Part shown: positions 31,064 through 43,000 of the stretch, in pieces
How the letters are laid out: every line of letters begins with the position of its first letter
Position numbering within the stretch: position 1 is the stretch's first letter
Assembly: GCF_011386835.1 (NCBI RefSeq)
Contig: NC_088809.1
Span: forward strand, 19,807,567 to 19,871,566
Source of the DNA: Chrysemys picta bellii
Lineage: Eukaryota; Chordata; Testudines; Emydidae
Length of the DNA: 64,000 bases
Direction: 5' to 3'
The notes under the pieces: model-generated
Told to the model about the DNA's origin: nothing
Seen by the model: the letters and a program-made list of their open reading frames with translations, nothing else
Databases searched by the model: none
Program-made: the position numbers and the translations under genes

Positions 31064-34000
31064 ATGAGCCTCCGGGCCTCGGTCAGCGAGTGTCTGCGGG
31101 ACTGGGAGGAGCTGCAGGGCGGCTTCCAGCACGTGCAGGTACCGGGGGGGCGGGGCTTGCCGGGGGCAGGTACCGGGGGGGCGGGGGCTCGCCGGGGGCA
31201 GGTACCGGGGAGCTCGGGGGGGGGGCAGGTACCGGGGGGGGGCGGCTCGGGGGGGGCGGCAGGTACCGGGGGGGCGGGGGCTCTCCGGGGGCAGGTACCG
31301 GGGGGGCTGCACGTGCAATGAGGTGGCGGGGGCTCGGTGGGCGGCGCACAGGCCCGCAGGGGCTGGATAATGTCTCGGCTCCCTCAGGCTCAGACCTGTT
31401 TTTTAGCTGCCCCCCGAGTGCCTGGCGCGGTGCTGCTTGGTGCTGAGGGAGGGTCCTGTGCCCCTGCCTGGGGTAGCCACAGACCGCCCGTCTCCAGGCC
31501 TGTCCCCTTTCTCCCCCCCGTGATGGGCTGGGAGAACCCAGCGCTGGGCTCCAGGCTGCAGGCCCAGCAGGGGGGCGAGGAGACCGGAGTGTGGCCTCTC
31601 CCTGGCATGGGGCAGCAGGTGCACGTGGGAAGCAGCCACTGGGCCCCAGCAGTGAACCCAGCAGCCTCTCCACGCTCTGGGGGCTTCACAAAGCTTCTTC
31701 AAACCTACCGCCTGGGTAAGACACCGATAACAGATCCCTGACTCGCACGTGGGACACAAGATGTGACTTGCCGGCCTAGAACCCAGCGATTGTGGCAGTG
31801 ACGATGGCATAGCACGCCTGGCTGCCACCCACAGCCTCTCAACCCTGCCCTACATGTCCCTGCGGAAGACTGGCCCTTGCACTGTGCCCAGAAGGGTGGT
31901 ACACCCAAGCTCTGGTGGACAGAGGGGGACATACATCTTGGAGTTGAGGATCCTCCACTAAAAATACCGTGTTGGCATCCCCATCCTGTTTGAGTCCCTG
32001 GGGACTCCAGCGCTTCCACTGATCACAACCCTTGTGCTGTGTGGGGGCAGAGGCAGTAAGGCAACCAGATCATCAACAATTAACAGTTTCATAGGCTAGT
32101 GCCCAGCCCCGTACAGTCCCCCAACAGGCAGTCTGTACAGGCCATGAGTGCTGGTGTGATGTGGCACTGCCTTTGGAAGGCATTCATCCAGCCCCGTATT
32201 GTTCAGGGTGGATGTGATACACGAGTAGCCGCTGGTTTTGGAATAGCTCTAGTCTCCGTTATTTTGTATGTTGCCAAAGGTTCTTGCCTCAACCGAGCTA
32301 AACATCTGCAAAAGAACTTATTTAAAACAACAATCTGTAATCTCTGGCTCTGGAGGAAAATAGATAGTCAAGACATGTAAGCGTGGCCATTTTGGGCCTC
32401 GATTCTCGTTTATTTTTATATCAAATATTAATCATTCTACCTCAGTAGTCACCAATTGGGATCAGGGCTCTGCTGTGCGGGGGACTATATAAATGCATAG
32501 TGAGAAATGGTCCTGCCAAGCTTCTAGTCTGGAGGGAATTCTGATCTTGACTTTATTAATGCCATGGCAGGGGGTGGGGGGGAATGGTGGCCTTTAATGG
32601 AAGTATAATGCTGCTGCTCCAGTGATGTCCTTACTCTGCCTCCATTGGCTGCAGAGTGAATTATGACTCAGTGACTCTTATAATCTATTGTCAAAACACC
32701 CCCTGGAGGTGTGATCTCAGGCAAGGGGAGAAGAAGAAATGAATAGAGGTGAAATAGCAGAGAGCCGTTCAGCCCCCAGGTTGTATCCCTGTGTGTGGGA
32801 AACAGGAGGATTTAATGGCTGCTTGAGCTTATCATTCAGTAGCTGTGTCTACCATGTTTGGCCGTCGGTTTTCCTCCCGTACACTTTGTCAGTCAGTGAT
32901 CAGTGGAGTGCTGGTGACCTTCCCCATCCCTGTTCACACTTCCTTTGCTGTGTCTCTCCTGCTTTGTCGCATACTGGTTAGCGGGTGTCCTTGACAACCG
33001 GGACTAAACAGTCTCATTGGCTGGGGAAGCCCTCATGTCTTTTTGGGCTGAGCTGTTTGGGATTTACATCTCGTGTGGAGGCAGCTGGAAAGGAAACAGC
33101 ATCATTTTAAGGTCTCTTTCAGAAGGCTGTTGTCTGCGTCTGTTGTACTGGTAGGCTCCTGCCTCGTGACTGTTTTCCTTTCGGTAAATGATGGAATGCT
33201 TTAACATGTTCACTATGGAGTGAATACACTACAGTGTGTTTGCCTCACTGCCTGGTGTGACTTATACTACACATACTGTCATGTATGTTGTTCTCCATAC
33301 AATGTAGATCACAAAATGCTTTGAATACATGTCACCTTAACTCCCCTCCTCTCCACTTGGTTCTTGTCCATGGTACTTGGGTGGTTCCTGTGTCACTTAG
33401 ATTGGAGACCTACCAGTGACATGCTTCCTGGGAGAAGATTCCTCTGTCCTTTTGATGGAGACCATGAGTATAGCGTATACTCAGAACATCCTTTCTTCAC
33501 CGGCTCTTCTCAGATGCTGATGGCTTTTTCCCTCTTGGGACAGCCTGTGAAATTCCTAATCAGTCACTCTAGTGGCCTTGACAAAACAAGATTTATTAAG
33601 ACTAGAAAGAGATCAGATTCAAGGAGGGCTTCTCAAAGTCATCTCAGTGATGGAGCAACACGTGCTGCTTTTAGAAATCCCACCCTAGAACAATAAAGCT
33701 GGTTTGCATGGCATATGTAGTGCTGTGTTCTACAAGAGGGATGTGGTATAAGAACACTAGACGAGGACTTGGGAGACCTGGGTGGAGTTTTGGCTTCACT
33801 GCAGGTTACCTATGTGTCCTGGGGTAAGTCAGTGTGTCCTGTGCGAAATGGGATACAATTTCCTTGCCTCACAGCTAGTAGCAGATATGTTCTACCAAAT
33901 ACACCTCTACCCCGATATAACATGACCCGATATAACACGAATTCGGATATAACCCGGTAAAGCAGTGCTCTGGGGGGACGGGCTCCGGCGGATCAAAGCA

Positions 34001-37000
34001 AGTTCGATATAACGTGGTAAGATTTTTTTGGATCCCAAGGACAGCGTTATATCGGGGTAGAGGTGTAGTAGATGAAATGACATATTTACGACACCTTTCA
34101 GTACAAGGTTCTATCTATTTTAGGTCCCCTGTCACTCTAGTATCTGAGCACCTCATAATCTTTAATCTTCACCGCTGTGAGGTAGGGAAGTACCACTTCA
34201 CAGATGGGGAAACTGAGGCACGGCAAGACTAAGTGACTTGCCCAAGGCCACTCACAAGTCTGTGGCATAGTGGGGAACTGAACCTGAGCTTCCCAAGTCC
34301 TAGCTAGTGCCCTAATCCCTAGGACCATCCTGCCCCTTTAATAGTTGAAATTAGTGACAGTAAAAATTCGCTTCTGCTGCGACTACACGGAGGAGTTAGA
34401 CGTTGTGCCTCCTGCTAGGAATCCCCAGTGCAAAGTGCAATGAACCTTACCACCGATTGCCCAATGTTCCCGGTCCCTGGCGGGGCGCACAGGGCTAAAG
34501 TCAGCTGTCATCAGTGGAGCTGTACTTTATTACCCCAGGACTCAACTTGTCCCGGAGCTGCGACCACAGATGACTAACCACTGTCAGGGCCGTGATTACA
34601 GACTGGGCATCCGTTGCTGCGGACTAGGGAAGAGGTTACGCTCTAGGACAGTGGTTTTCAAACTGTGGTCACGACCCATACTGGGTCGCAGAATGGAAGG
34701 CACTGGGTCACGGCGGCTCTGGTCAGCACCGCGGACCGGGCCATTAAAAGTCCCGTCAGCAGTGCTGCCTGGCTAAGGCGGGCTAGTCCCTACCTGTTGC
34801 GACACTGCGCTGTGCCCCGGAAGCGGCCAGCAGCAGGTCCGGCTCCTAGGCGGGTGGGCCATGGGGCTCCGCACACTGTTCCCGCCCCAAGCACTGGCTC
34901 CACGCTCTCATTAGCCAGGAACCAGTCAATTGGAACTGGCGGGGCGGCGGTGCCTGTGGGTGAGAGCCGCACGGAGCTGCTTGTGCGCCTCCGCCTAGGA
35001 GCCGGACCTGCTGCTGGCCGCTTCAGGGGCGCAGTGCGGTCAACAGTGCCAGGACAGGTAGGAAGACTGCCTCAGCACCCCTGCTGCCCCGCTGATCGGG
35101 AGCCGCCCAAGGTAAGCCCGCATCCCAATCACCTGCCCCAGTCCTGAGTCCCCCCCCAAACCCAGAGACCCTTCCTGCACCCCATACTCCTGATCCCTGG
35201 CCCCACTCCAGAGCCTTCACCCAGAGCCCTGACCCCTTCCCGCACCCCTGCCCCAGCTCTGAGTCCCCCCAAACCCAGAGCCCCCTCCTGCACCCCAAAC
35301 CTCTGCCCCAGCCCTGATCCCCTCCCACATCCCAAACGCCTCATCCCCAGCTCCGTTGGGTCGCAGACATCAACAATTTTCTTTAACTGGGTTGCCAGAA
35401 AAAAAGTTTGAAAACCACTGCTCTAGGAAGACAACTCGGCCTGGGGGAGGGGGCATGAAAGGGAATTGCAGGATGGGGCCACACTAGGCGTCAGTGAAGG
35501 TCTTTTGCGTAATACCCTCTCGTGCAGCGGGAAGTCAGGAAAGCTGCGGGTGTCCTGGCCCAGAAACAGCCGCCTCTGGTACTGTCAGTGTTTCCTAGAC
35601 GTCCGGCTGCTGATGTATCTGCTTTGAATGACTGCAGTTCTTGCCAAGTACTGTGTTCGTTTGTACTGGCTCCTGCCAAGGCTTTTACAGCTGCTCCGAA
35701 CTTCTGAGGGTCGTGCCCCGTGATTTATAGGTGGCCAAGTGCCACTAACACATCCCCAGCAGAGTACATGGGAGTTCTCCAGGAGTTAGTCATAGAGCGG
35801 GGGGTTTCCTGCCCCATTGGTTGTTCATACTCCCATTCGGAGGCGTGCTGCCGGAGGAAGCGGCTCAGAGAAGTGGGATCTGCAGAAATCAGGGTGGTTA
35901 TATTGCTTGGCATGGGTTGCATCCAGGAATGAAGTGCTGCAAACTTTCCTGTGCGGTTACAGCAATTTACCTCTCCCCTACCCCCCCCCCCCCCCCCCAG
36001 CGCTCCAAGACCAGGGACTCTCCAGCACAAACTGCATTGTGGTCTCTTGACTGGGGCAAGTAGGGGCACCTGAGTGAGACCAGCCAACTCGTTTCACTGG
36101 TGTCTCAAGACGTGCTGGACTCCAAGCCCTCTGCTTGGTTGAGGCCCTTCTGATTTACCAAGAGCCTGTGTGTGCGCCTCTCCCCGTTCTGGCCTGGTAC
36201 CCAGACTCAGAACCACGCTTCCCATCCAGTGATTCACACCTCCTCCCATGGCCTGTCAACAAGAAACCCTCCCGCTCTTTCTCCTGTGCAAAGTCGCTGC
36301 TATCCCTGCTCCTGGGGCTTGTCCACACAGTGCCGCAGGGGTGTGATTGGTAGAGCGCTCAAACTGCCCTGTATAGGCTCCACTGGTGTGAACTAAATGG
36401 TACCTGGTTTGCGTTAGGACTGCTTTAGAACTCTACAAATCCCCCACCTGTAGTCTGCTGTAGACAAGCCCTTAGTCTATCCTGGAGCCAGATTCCTCCC
36501 AGTCGCTGCGGGGAAAGGGACGGGGTGTGTGGCAGGCTACCATCTGTGTCTCAGAACTTTCTCGACCCCTGCTTTATTTAACCCCCTGAATATCTCCCGT
36601 CCTGGAGAAGGCTCAGTGAAGCAGGGTTCAGTTAAGACACACAGATCACTTGGTGAAAAACTCCTTAAACTCTCTTTACTGTATCGGATCCCACATTAAA
36701 TCAACTGCATCTACTCTTCTCTCCTGGTGCTGACCCACAATTAGGTGTGGGGAGCGGGAACGGGGGGAGCGTGGTGCAGGGACCTTGAGGAAAAACTTCA
36801 TCTTGGCCCAGAAGGGTTGAGTGAAATGTACCAGAGTGGCTGTGTGAAGAAGGGTTGAGGAGGCGGAGAAGTGGTGCACTCTGCTCTCTTCCCTCACCCT
36901 CGGAATAGAAGGGACAGTCTCGTTCTTGGGAAAGCGACCTGCTCCTGAGAGACCTGGCCTCATTTTGCTCTTGATCTGGCCAATTTGTGAAAAGTGGGCA

Positions 37001-40000
37001 AAGGTCTAATCTAACATCTTAACAGATTCCGTTCCTTCCTCTTCCCTGCTACAAGCAGTGGGGTAAAGAACATGCCGTTTAAGGAGCAGCTTGCGAGATA
37101 ACAGTGTACTCAAAGCTGGTCTGCTTGCACCACAACGTGCAGATTAAAAGTCAGCAAATTTAAATTGGGTGGAGAGTTGTTTTTAGCAGTGTAGAACCAA
37201 CCTGAGGGACTCCCTGCTGCAGGGGACAGAGAAAAGTAATTCAAAAGGTAGTGGCTAGAACACTGGGCTAGGGCTGAGACTTTGGTTCTGCCACTGACCT
37301 GCTGGTTGACCTTGGCCAAGTCATTGTGCCTCGGTTTCCCCAATGGTAAAGGAGGATAATGATACTGACCTACTTCCTAAAGCATTTTGAGAGCTACTGC
37401 TAAAAGCTGTTGAAGAGCTTGGGATTCTAGATCTGCAACTGACGGTCCGTTACAAGACTAATGGTGAGCTCGGCTTTAATTCTCTAGTTGAAGGTGCTAT
37501 TCTGAATTGTTCCTCAATGTCAAACGTGTAGCATCTCTCCGCAGCCTTTCAGGAGAAGGGTAAGCATTGACGTGGCAAGGGCTACCACTGACTTTCCAAA
37601 CCTAAAACGAGAATGGCACCTACACAAGGCAGGGCAGCATTTCGAAGACAATCAGTGCCACGCTGCAGGGCATAACCCACGATCACCAGCTGGGGGAAGG
37701 TAGGGGCTCCTTCCTCCCCCCAGGCTATGTCGGTCAGCACAGTACTGGGCCAGATGGTGTTACAGGGACACCTTCCCCTGAACCACTGGCCACTATTGGA
37801 AGCTGGATGCTGGGCTCTTCACGAACTCCTGGTCTATAGGGCGGCTTTTAGTTCAGCAGCTTCCCCTCAGTCACAGTCGGGTCCCAGCTGGGCGAACGTC
37901 CTCTTGGTCCGCATGGGAGGCTGCTGGGAAATGCTGAGTCGGCTCGTCCCTTCTGGCTTCCGGGGTCTGGAAGCTCAGCTGGCTGGCCAGGCTTCAGCCG
38001 CTGTCTGAAATGGAGGCGCGGGGCAGGGTGCGGGAGGGAGATGCCTAGGTCACCCAGCAGGTCCGTGGCATGCTGGGAAGGGAAGCCAGGATCTGAGGTC
38101 TAGTCTAGGCTTCAGCTCGAGGTGGCTCCTTGCCAGCCATTTGTTCCTCCTTTGGCATGGCGAGGCAAGGAGGAGCAATGGAACACAATGGGGAATCTTA
38201 TTCCAGCCGAACAGTGCCCCCTACGGGTGTGTGTGAGAACCAGTCTCGAATGGAAGCTGAATCCCAGTTTGGGACTGCTTGGCGTGCGGGGAGTGAGACC
38301 CTGGGCTCACTTCCCACTGTTTCTAGAGGCTGCGTCAGGCCAGGAAAACAAACCCCACTTCGCCGGTCTCTAAGCATTTACCCAGTGAGTTTCCCAGGCC
38401 CCTTCTGAGTGGGAGTACCAACCCCATATGGAGGGGCAAATACGCTTCCCAAGCAGATGCCACGAGTCAGCGGTGAAGCTGGGGATAGATCTCAAAGGTC
38501 CTGCCTCCTGTTCCTCTACTCAAATCCCCAGCCCAGCCTCCCAGAGAATTAAACGGGCTCCCAGCTGAGGCACCTGGGCTCACCGCTGGTCTGTCCTTTC
38601 CATTGCCAGGAGGCCCATAAGCAGTACAAGCAGAAGCTCGAAGAACTAACCAAGCTGCAGGATGGGATCTCCAGTTCCATTGCACGGCAGAAGAAGCAGC
38701 TGAAGGAGCTGTCTCTCGCCTTCAAAAAGTAAGGAGCTACGTGGGGCAACATAAGGAGATCCTTGTGGAGCCCTGGTTGGAGGGCGCGTGGGAGCCTAGT
38801 GAGCCGCGTTCCTACGCCGTGGGGTGCTGACTGGGGGAGGAATGGTTTGGGGTAGGTGAACCATGGGGGCTGGGTAGGATGAAGGAGCTATCGCTTCTCT
38901 CATACCCTCTGGTCCTTCTTGTCAGACCGAATCATGTTCCTTTCCCCAGCTGCAAGTCCGCGATAACCGCCGAACAGGAAGAGTCCATCCGGGAGATCCA
39001 GAGCCTCATCAAAGAGAGGCAGAGCATCTTCTTTGAAATGGAGGCGTATTTGCCAAAGAAGAATGGGTAAGACGCCATCCCGTGGTCTTGGGGTCTTAGC
39101 CAGCAGTAAAAGGACTGAAGCTGTTGACTTCTATGTGGCTGTTACCAGAGATTGCTTGAGTTACCAGCCAAAAACTGCCAAGACTCTATCAGGATGTCAG
39201 TGAAAGACCTGATACACAGCTGGTGCTAGTTAATTTCTCATCGCTCCTTTTCCATCTCCACCCTCCCGATTCAGATTCCAAGCCCCCAGTTTCCACTGGG
39301 CTTGGGAAAACCTCGGCGTGACCAGCCAGAGACAGAGTAGGCTAGGGGCCTTGGCGCGGAGAGTTGCCAATTCAGAGCAGAGTATAACCCCTGGGCCTGG
39401 CTGCTTGGAGCAGCAGTGTCTTTGGACACCGCTGGCACGAAGCGCGCTCTCCAGCGTGCACTGGTGTTGCCCCGTGGCCAGCAGCCTGACCTCCCGCTGG
39501 CTGGGCGAGAGGCCCATTAGTGCGGAGTTTGAACAGATGTTTATTCTAGGGGAACAGTCTCTCCTGAACGCAGTAAAGTGCGGGGGGAATGGTAGCAAGT
39601 GCAGCTTAGTGTCAGAGGAAGGTGAAAGCCGGGGGTGGCGTTAAGGTCCCTCGCAGGATGTTTTGGGTGTGTTACCAGGCAGCGGAGCACAGGTCTGCCT
39701 ATGTTCCTGGTTCCCTGCACAGCATCAGTAACATGCTGTTAAGCAGGGAGCCTTCCATTCAGCAGTTACTCTGCAGGCTGGCAGAGCGGGAGGAACCATC
39801 CCAGTCCCAGGGCGGGAACTGCCCCATATTTTGCCCGATGTGACGTGCAGGGTTCCTGTCTCCATACCCCGGCTGCCATTGGTGACTTTCCTACATCCTC
39901 CTGCCAGTGACTCGGTTGTGACAGCGGTGGCCTGTCTTTGGTGCAGAGTTCGCGTCTCCGGCAATCGGGGACGCTCGTGAGCATGGGTGGGGAGGTCCTA

Positions 40001-43000
40001 GGGGGCTGCACTTGGCCATACTTCTCCCGACTGCTGCGGGTGCCCGAGGCAACCTTGGGCAGAGGCCGCCTTCCGCTGTGCTAGTGACAGAGCTGCGTCT
40101 GCGTCACTGACAAGTGGAAAATGGATGGGCGCCTGTCCCAGCTGGTGTTCCCACAAAGGGACCGACCGAGGAACAAATAAGCCTACGCACGTCGGCACCG
40201 TAGAGCACGAGCGTAGTAAAGCTTGGCGTTGAAGCCCATGCAATGGGTGTGGGATAGCTACGCCTTAGCCACGCAGCAGGAGCCCTTTCAATCTCAACTA
40301 CTCCCACCGGCACAGCGGTGCTGTATGCCTCCTTCGTATGTTCTCACGTCTCCTTCCATTCTCACCTAGGTTGTACCTGAGTCTGGTGCTTGGGAACGTG
40401 AATGTGACTCTACTCAGCAAGCAGGCTAAGTAATGCCCCTCTGTTGTCCATCTGTTTGCGGCTGCTTAAAGGCAGTAGAATTCCCTTTACTCTTGGAGAG
40501 GCGGGTCGTCTTCTGCCGGCACGTGAGCGTGTCTGGCACTGACCCTTGCCAAGCTCTTCCCAATCCCAGCATCCGCAGAGACCCTCTTCCACCGGCAGAC
40601 TGATGGTCACGTTGACCCATCCCAGGGCTGGGTTTAGGACACTCCCTCCCCTAGAGTTAACCTCTGACACCTGATCTTCTCTTGCATGTTCTTGCAACTG
40701 TCCTGCGTCTGGCAGGGGTCTTTAGGTCAAGCCTGGATGGGAGACCTACCAGGAAAACAGAGGCTTGTTAGTGGTTCAGTAGGTGGCGTTCTTCCCTCCC
40801 AGTTAGGGTTGGTGGGTTGGCGCTGCTCTGAGGGCAGGCGGAGCCTCTGGCAGCACAGTGCCCCCTAATGCCATGTTGGGGCATGATCCAAGACTTGCTC
40901 AACCAACAGCTCCAGCACCCTTCCCTACAGTCTCCTGTAGCTCATGGTCCAAGCTGGTACGGCTGCAGGGTCTCTCAGGTGTAGCCGTGGGAGATGGCCC
41001 TTGTCCGCCGATCGTTGCCTGAAGACTTTGGGTTTATTCTCTGCACACCATGACCCTTCGCTGTGCTTCCCTGCAGGTTTGCTTATAAAGATGAGTACGA
41101 GAAGTTCAAGCTCTACCTCACCATCATCCTGCTCATCATCTCCTTCTCCTGCAGGTTCCTTCACAACTCCAGGTGAGTCTGTGGCAGCAGCAAGATGCTC
41201 ACCAAGCCATGTGGGCAGCCTTACAAGAGAGACCATCTCCTGGGCTGAAACCAGGCTCTGCTAACAGACTGCTTAGCTGAGATGCATGGGATCTGCGCGG
41301 AAGGTGTCGGGTTGAGTAGCTTCTGACTTAGGCTGCCATCCCCGAATGATGGGAACCAAACTGCAGACTGGTGTCTCTATAGGGTCCTTCAAGGACTGTG
41401 GGGCTACAATAGGATTGCTGGAGGTAACATGATCTTGAGCAGAAACGTTCCCCTGGTGGGCTGGAGATGGGATCCTGGATAATGGACTGGCCCAGTCACG
41501 TCTCACCAGCTTGGATCCGGTTTGCAGGTGTGCAGCGTTACTGCTGCTAGCCCACTGGGTTCTGATGTGGTTGAGGCTGGCCGGCCATGGGGAATGGTAC
41601 CACCTGGGTGAGCAGTCCAGGTGCTGAACAAGGCTCCTCCACAAGTTGCCACCCCGCAGTCGGGTGGGATTTTCCTGGTGCCTGTCCTGCAGTAAATTTC
41701 TATCTCATCGAAGGTGTGAGGAATGTAGCATCCAAGGGGCAGCATGGCTGGACTGGGCCAAAGGCTTATGGTCTGTAACTGGCTCGGGGATCCGGACTCT
41801 CCAAATAGTCGGTGACCCTTTTGTGTGCACACCCCCTGGCCGCTCGGTGTCACTGTAATAAGAAATATATGGAGATATGCCTATCTCATAGAACTGGAAG
41901 GGACCCTGAAAGGTCATCGAGTCCAGCCCCCTGCCTTCACTAGCAGGACCAAGTACTGATTTTGCCCCAGATCCCTCTAAGTGGCCCTCTCGAGGATTGA
42001 GCTCACAACCCTGGGTTTAGCAGGCCAATGCTCAAACCACTGAGCTATCCCTCCCGCCCCGTACCTGTCTCAGCCTCTGGGTTTCTATACGAGAGGCTTC
42101 CACGCCTCTCCATGTGGCTGGAGCAGCTGCCCACTGAGACCAGAGCCGGTGACCCCTGCTGAAATAACCGCAGACTTGGAAATGCCCATCTGGGGGTGCG
42201 GTCAGACCCCTGGCTTGTCAAAAGCGTATTCCTTGCTTTCACGTCCTTCCCAAGGAGCTTAACCTTATGTGAGCAGGTTAGGTTGCTTCACGGTTTACGT
42301 TGTTTCAGTGCCACACTCTTACATTCCCTGCCCGTGTTTCCACAGACTGGGCAGGCTTCGCCTGTCCTGTACCCGCCCACGCCGTGCCCCTAAAGGCTAT
42401 CCCAGAGCTTGCCTCCCAGCAGCAGTGGGAATGCACCGGAGAGCTTGCGTTGTATCGCATCCCTCCCTCCCCCAGCGCCGGCGTGGCTGTTCCTAGCAGT
42501 CCCGTGGTAGCAGGAAGCTGCTTCGTGGGCCAGACCCTCAGCCCAACGTGGTTGCTCTGCACCTGGGCTGAAGGGGAAGTAGCGTTGCTGCTGAACGCTC
42601 CTGTAGGGGGACGTTCAGAGCCGCCCTGCAGCGAGGTCTGCCCGGTTCCTGGTGGAGCCGCAGAGGTTCCGCTCCGCTCCCCCTCTTCACCGTCCGCTTT
42701 GTGTGTGACAGGGTGACGGACGCCGTCTTTAACTTCCTGCTGGTCTGGTACTACTGCACCCTGACCATCCGTGAGTGCATCCTCATCACCAACGGGTCCA
42801 GGTGAGCAGGGCCACAGTCTCGCCCAGGCTGAGCCGACCGACCCCCACCTGCTGCACTAGCCTCTGCTCCCAGAGCCCCCCACTCGGGGTCGCCTCTGCT
42901 AACTGGGGGAACAGCTTGCTCAGTATTGTGACGCGCTCCCGGGGGAGGGTCGGCAGTGTCTGGGGAGGGGCCAGGAGAGGAGAACCACTGATTACAGCAG

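Larger units (their letters stand above)
31311..38609 (+). other. TMEM120A intron 1 interior
   Basis: Longest intron of the gene (7.5 kb in total). Holds the hAT element at 34649, MITEs at 33902 and 36317, and MIR relics. No additional exon was recognised; frames at 31337-31828 and 33364-33696 do not resemble a known protein to me. Confidence 0.6.

Noticed and set aside
29531..31318. Very long open frames (595 aa minus; 469, 389 and 380 aa in other frames) rich in Pro/Gly/Arg
   Set aside because: They are produced by the 39-bp stop-free minisatellite; the period is a multiple of three, several frames are open at once, and no start context or domain supports a gene.
33364..33696. 110-aa plus-strand frame in TMEM120A intron 1 followed by AATAAA
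   Set aside because: No recognisable domain, no flanking splice logic, and it sits among repeats; probably retroelement debris.
35023..35344. Gly-rich 101-aa minus frame
   Set aside because: It comes from the C-rich near-repeats inside the hAT element 34649-35420.
42300..42716. 138-aa plus frame just before TMEM120A exon 6
   Set aside because: GC-rich intron sequence running into the exon 6 acceptor; its reading does not continue the TMEM120A frame.
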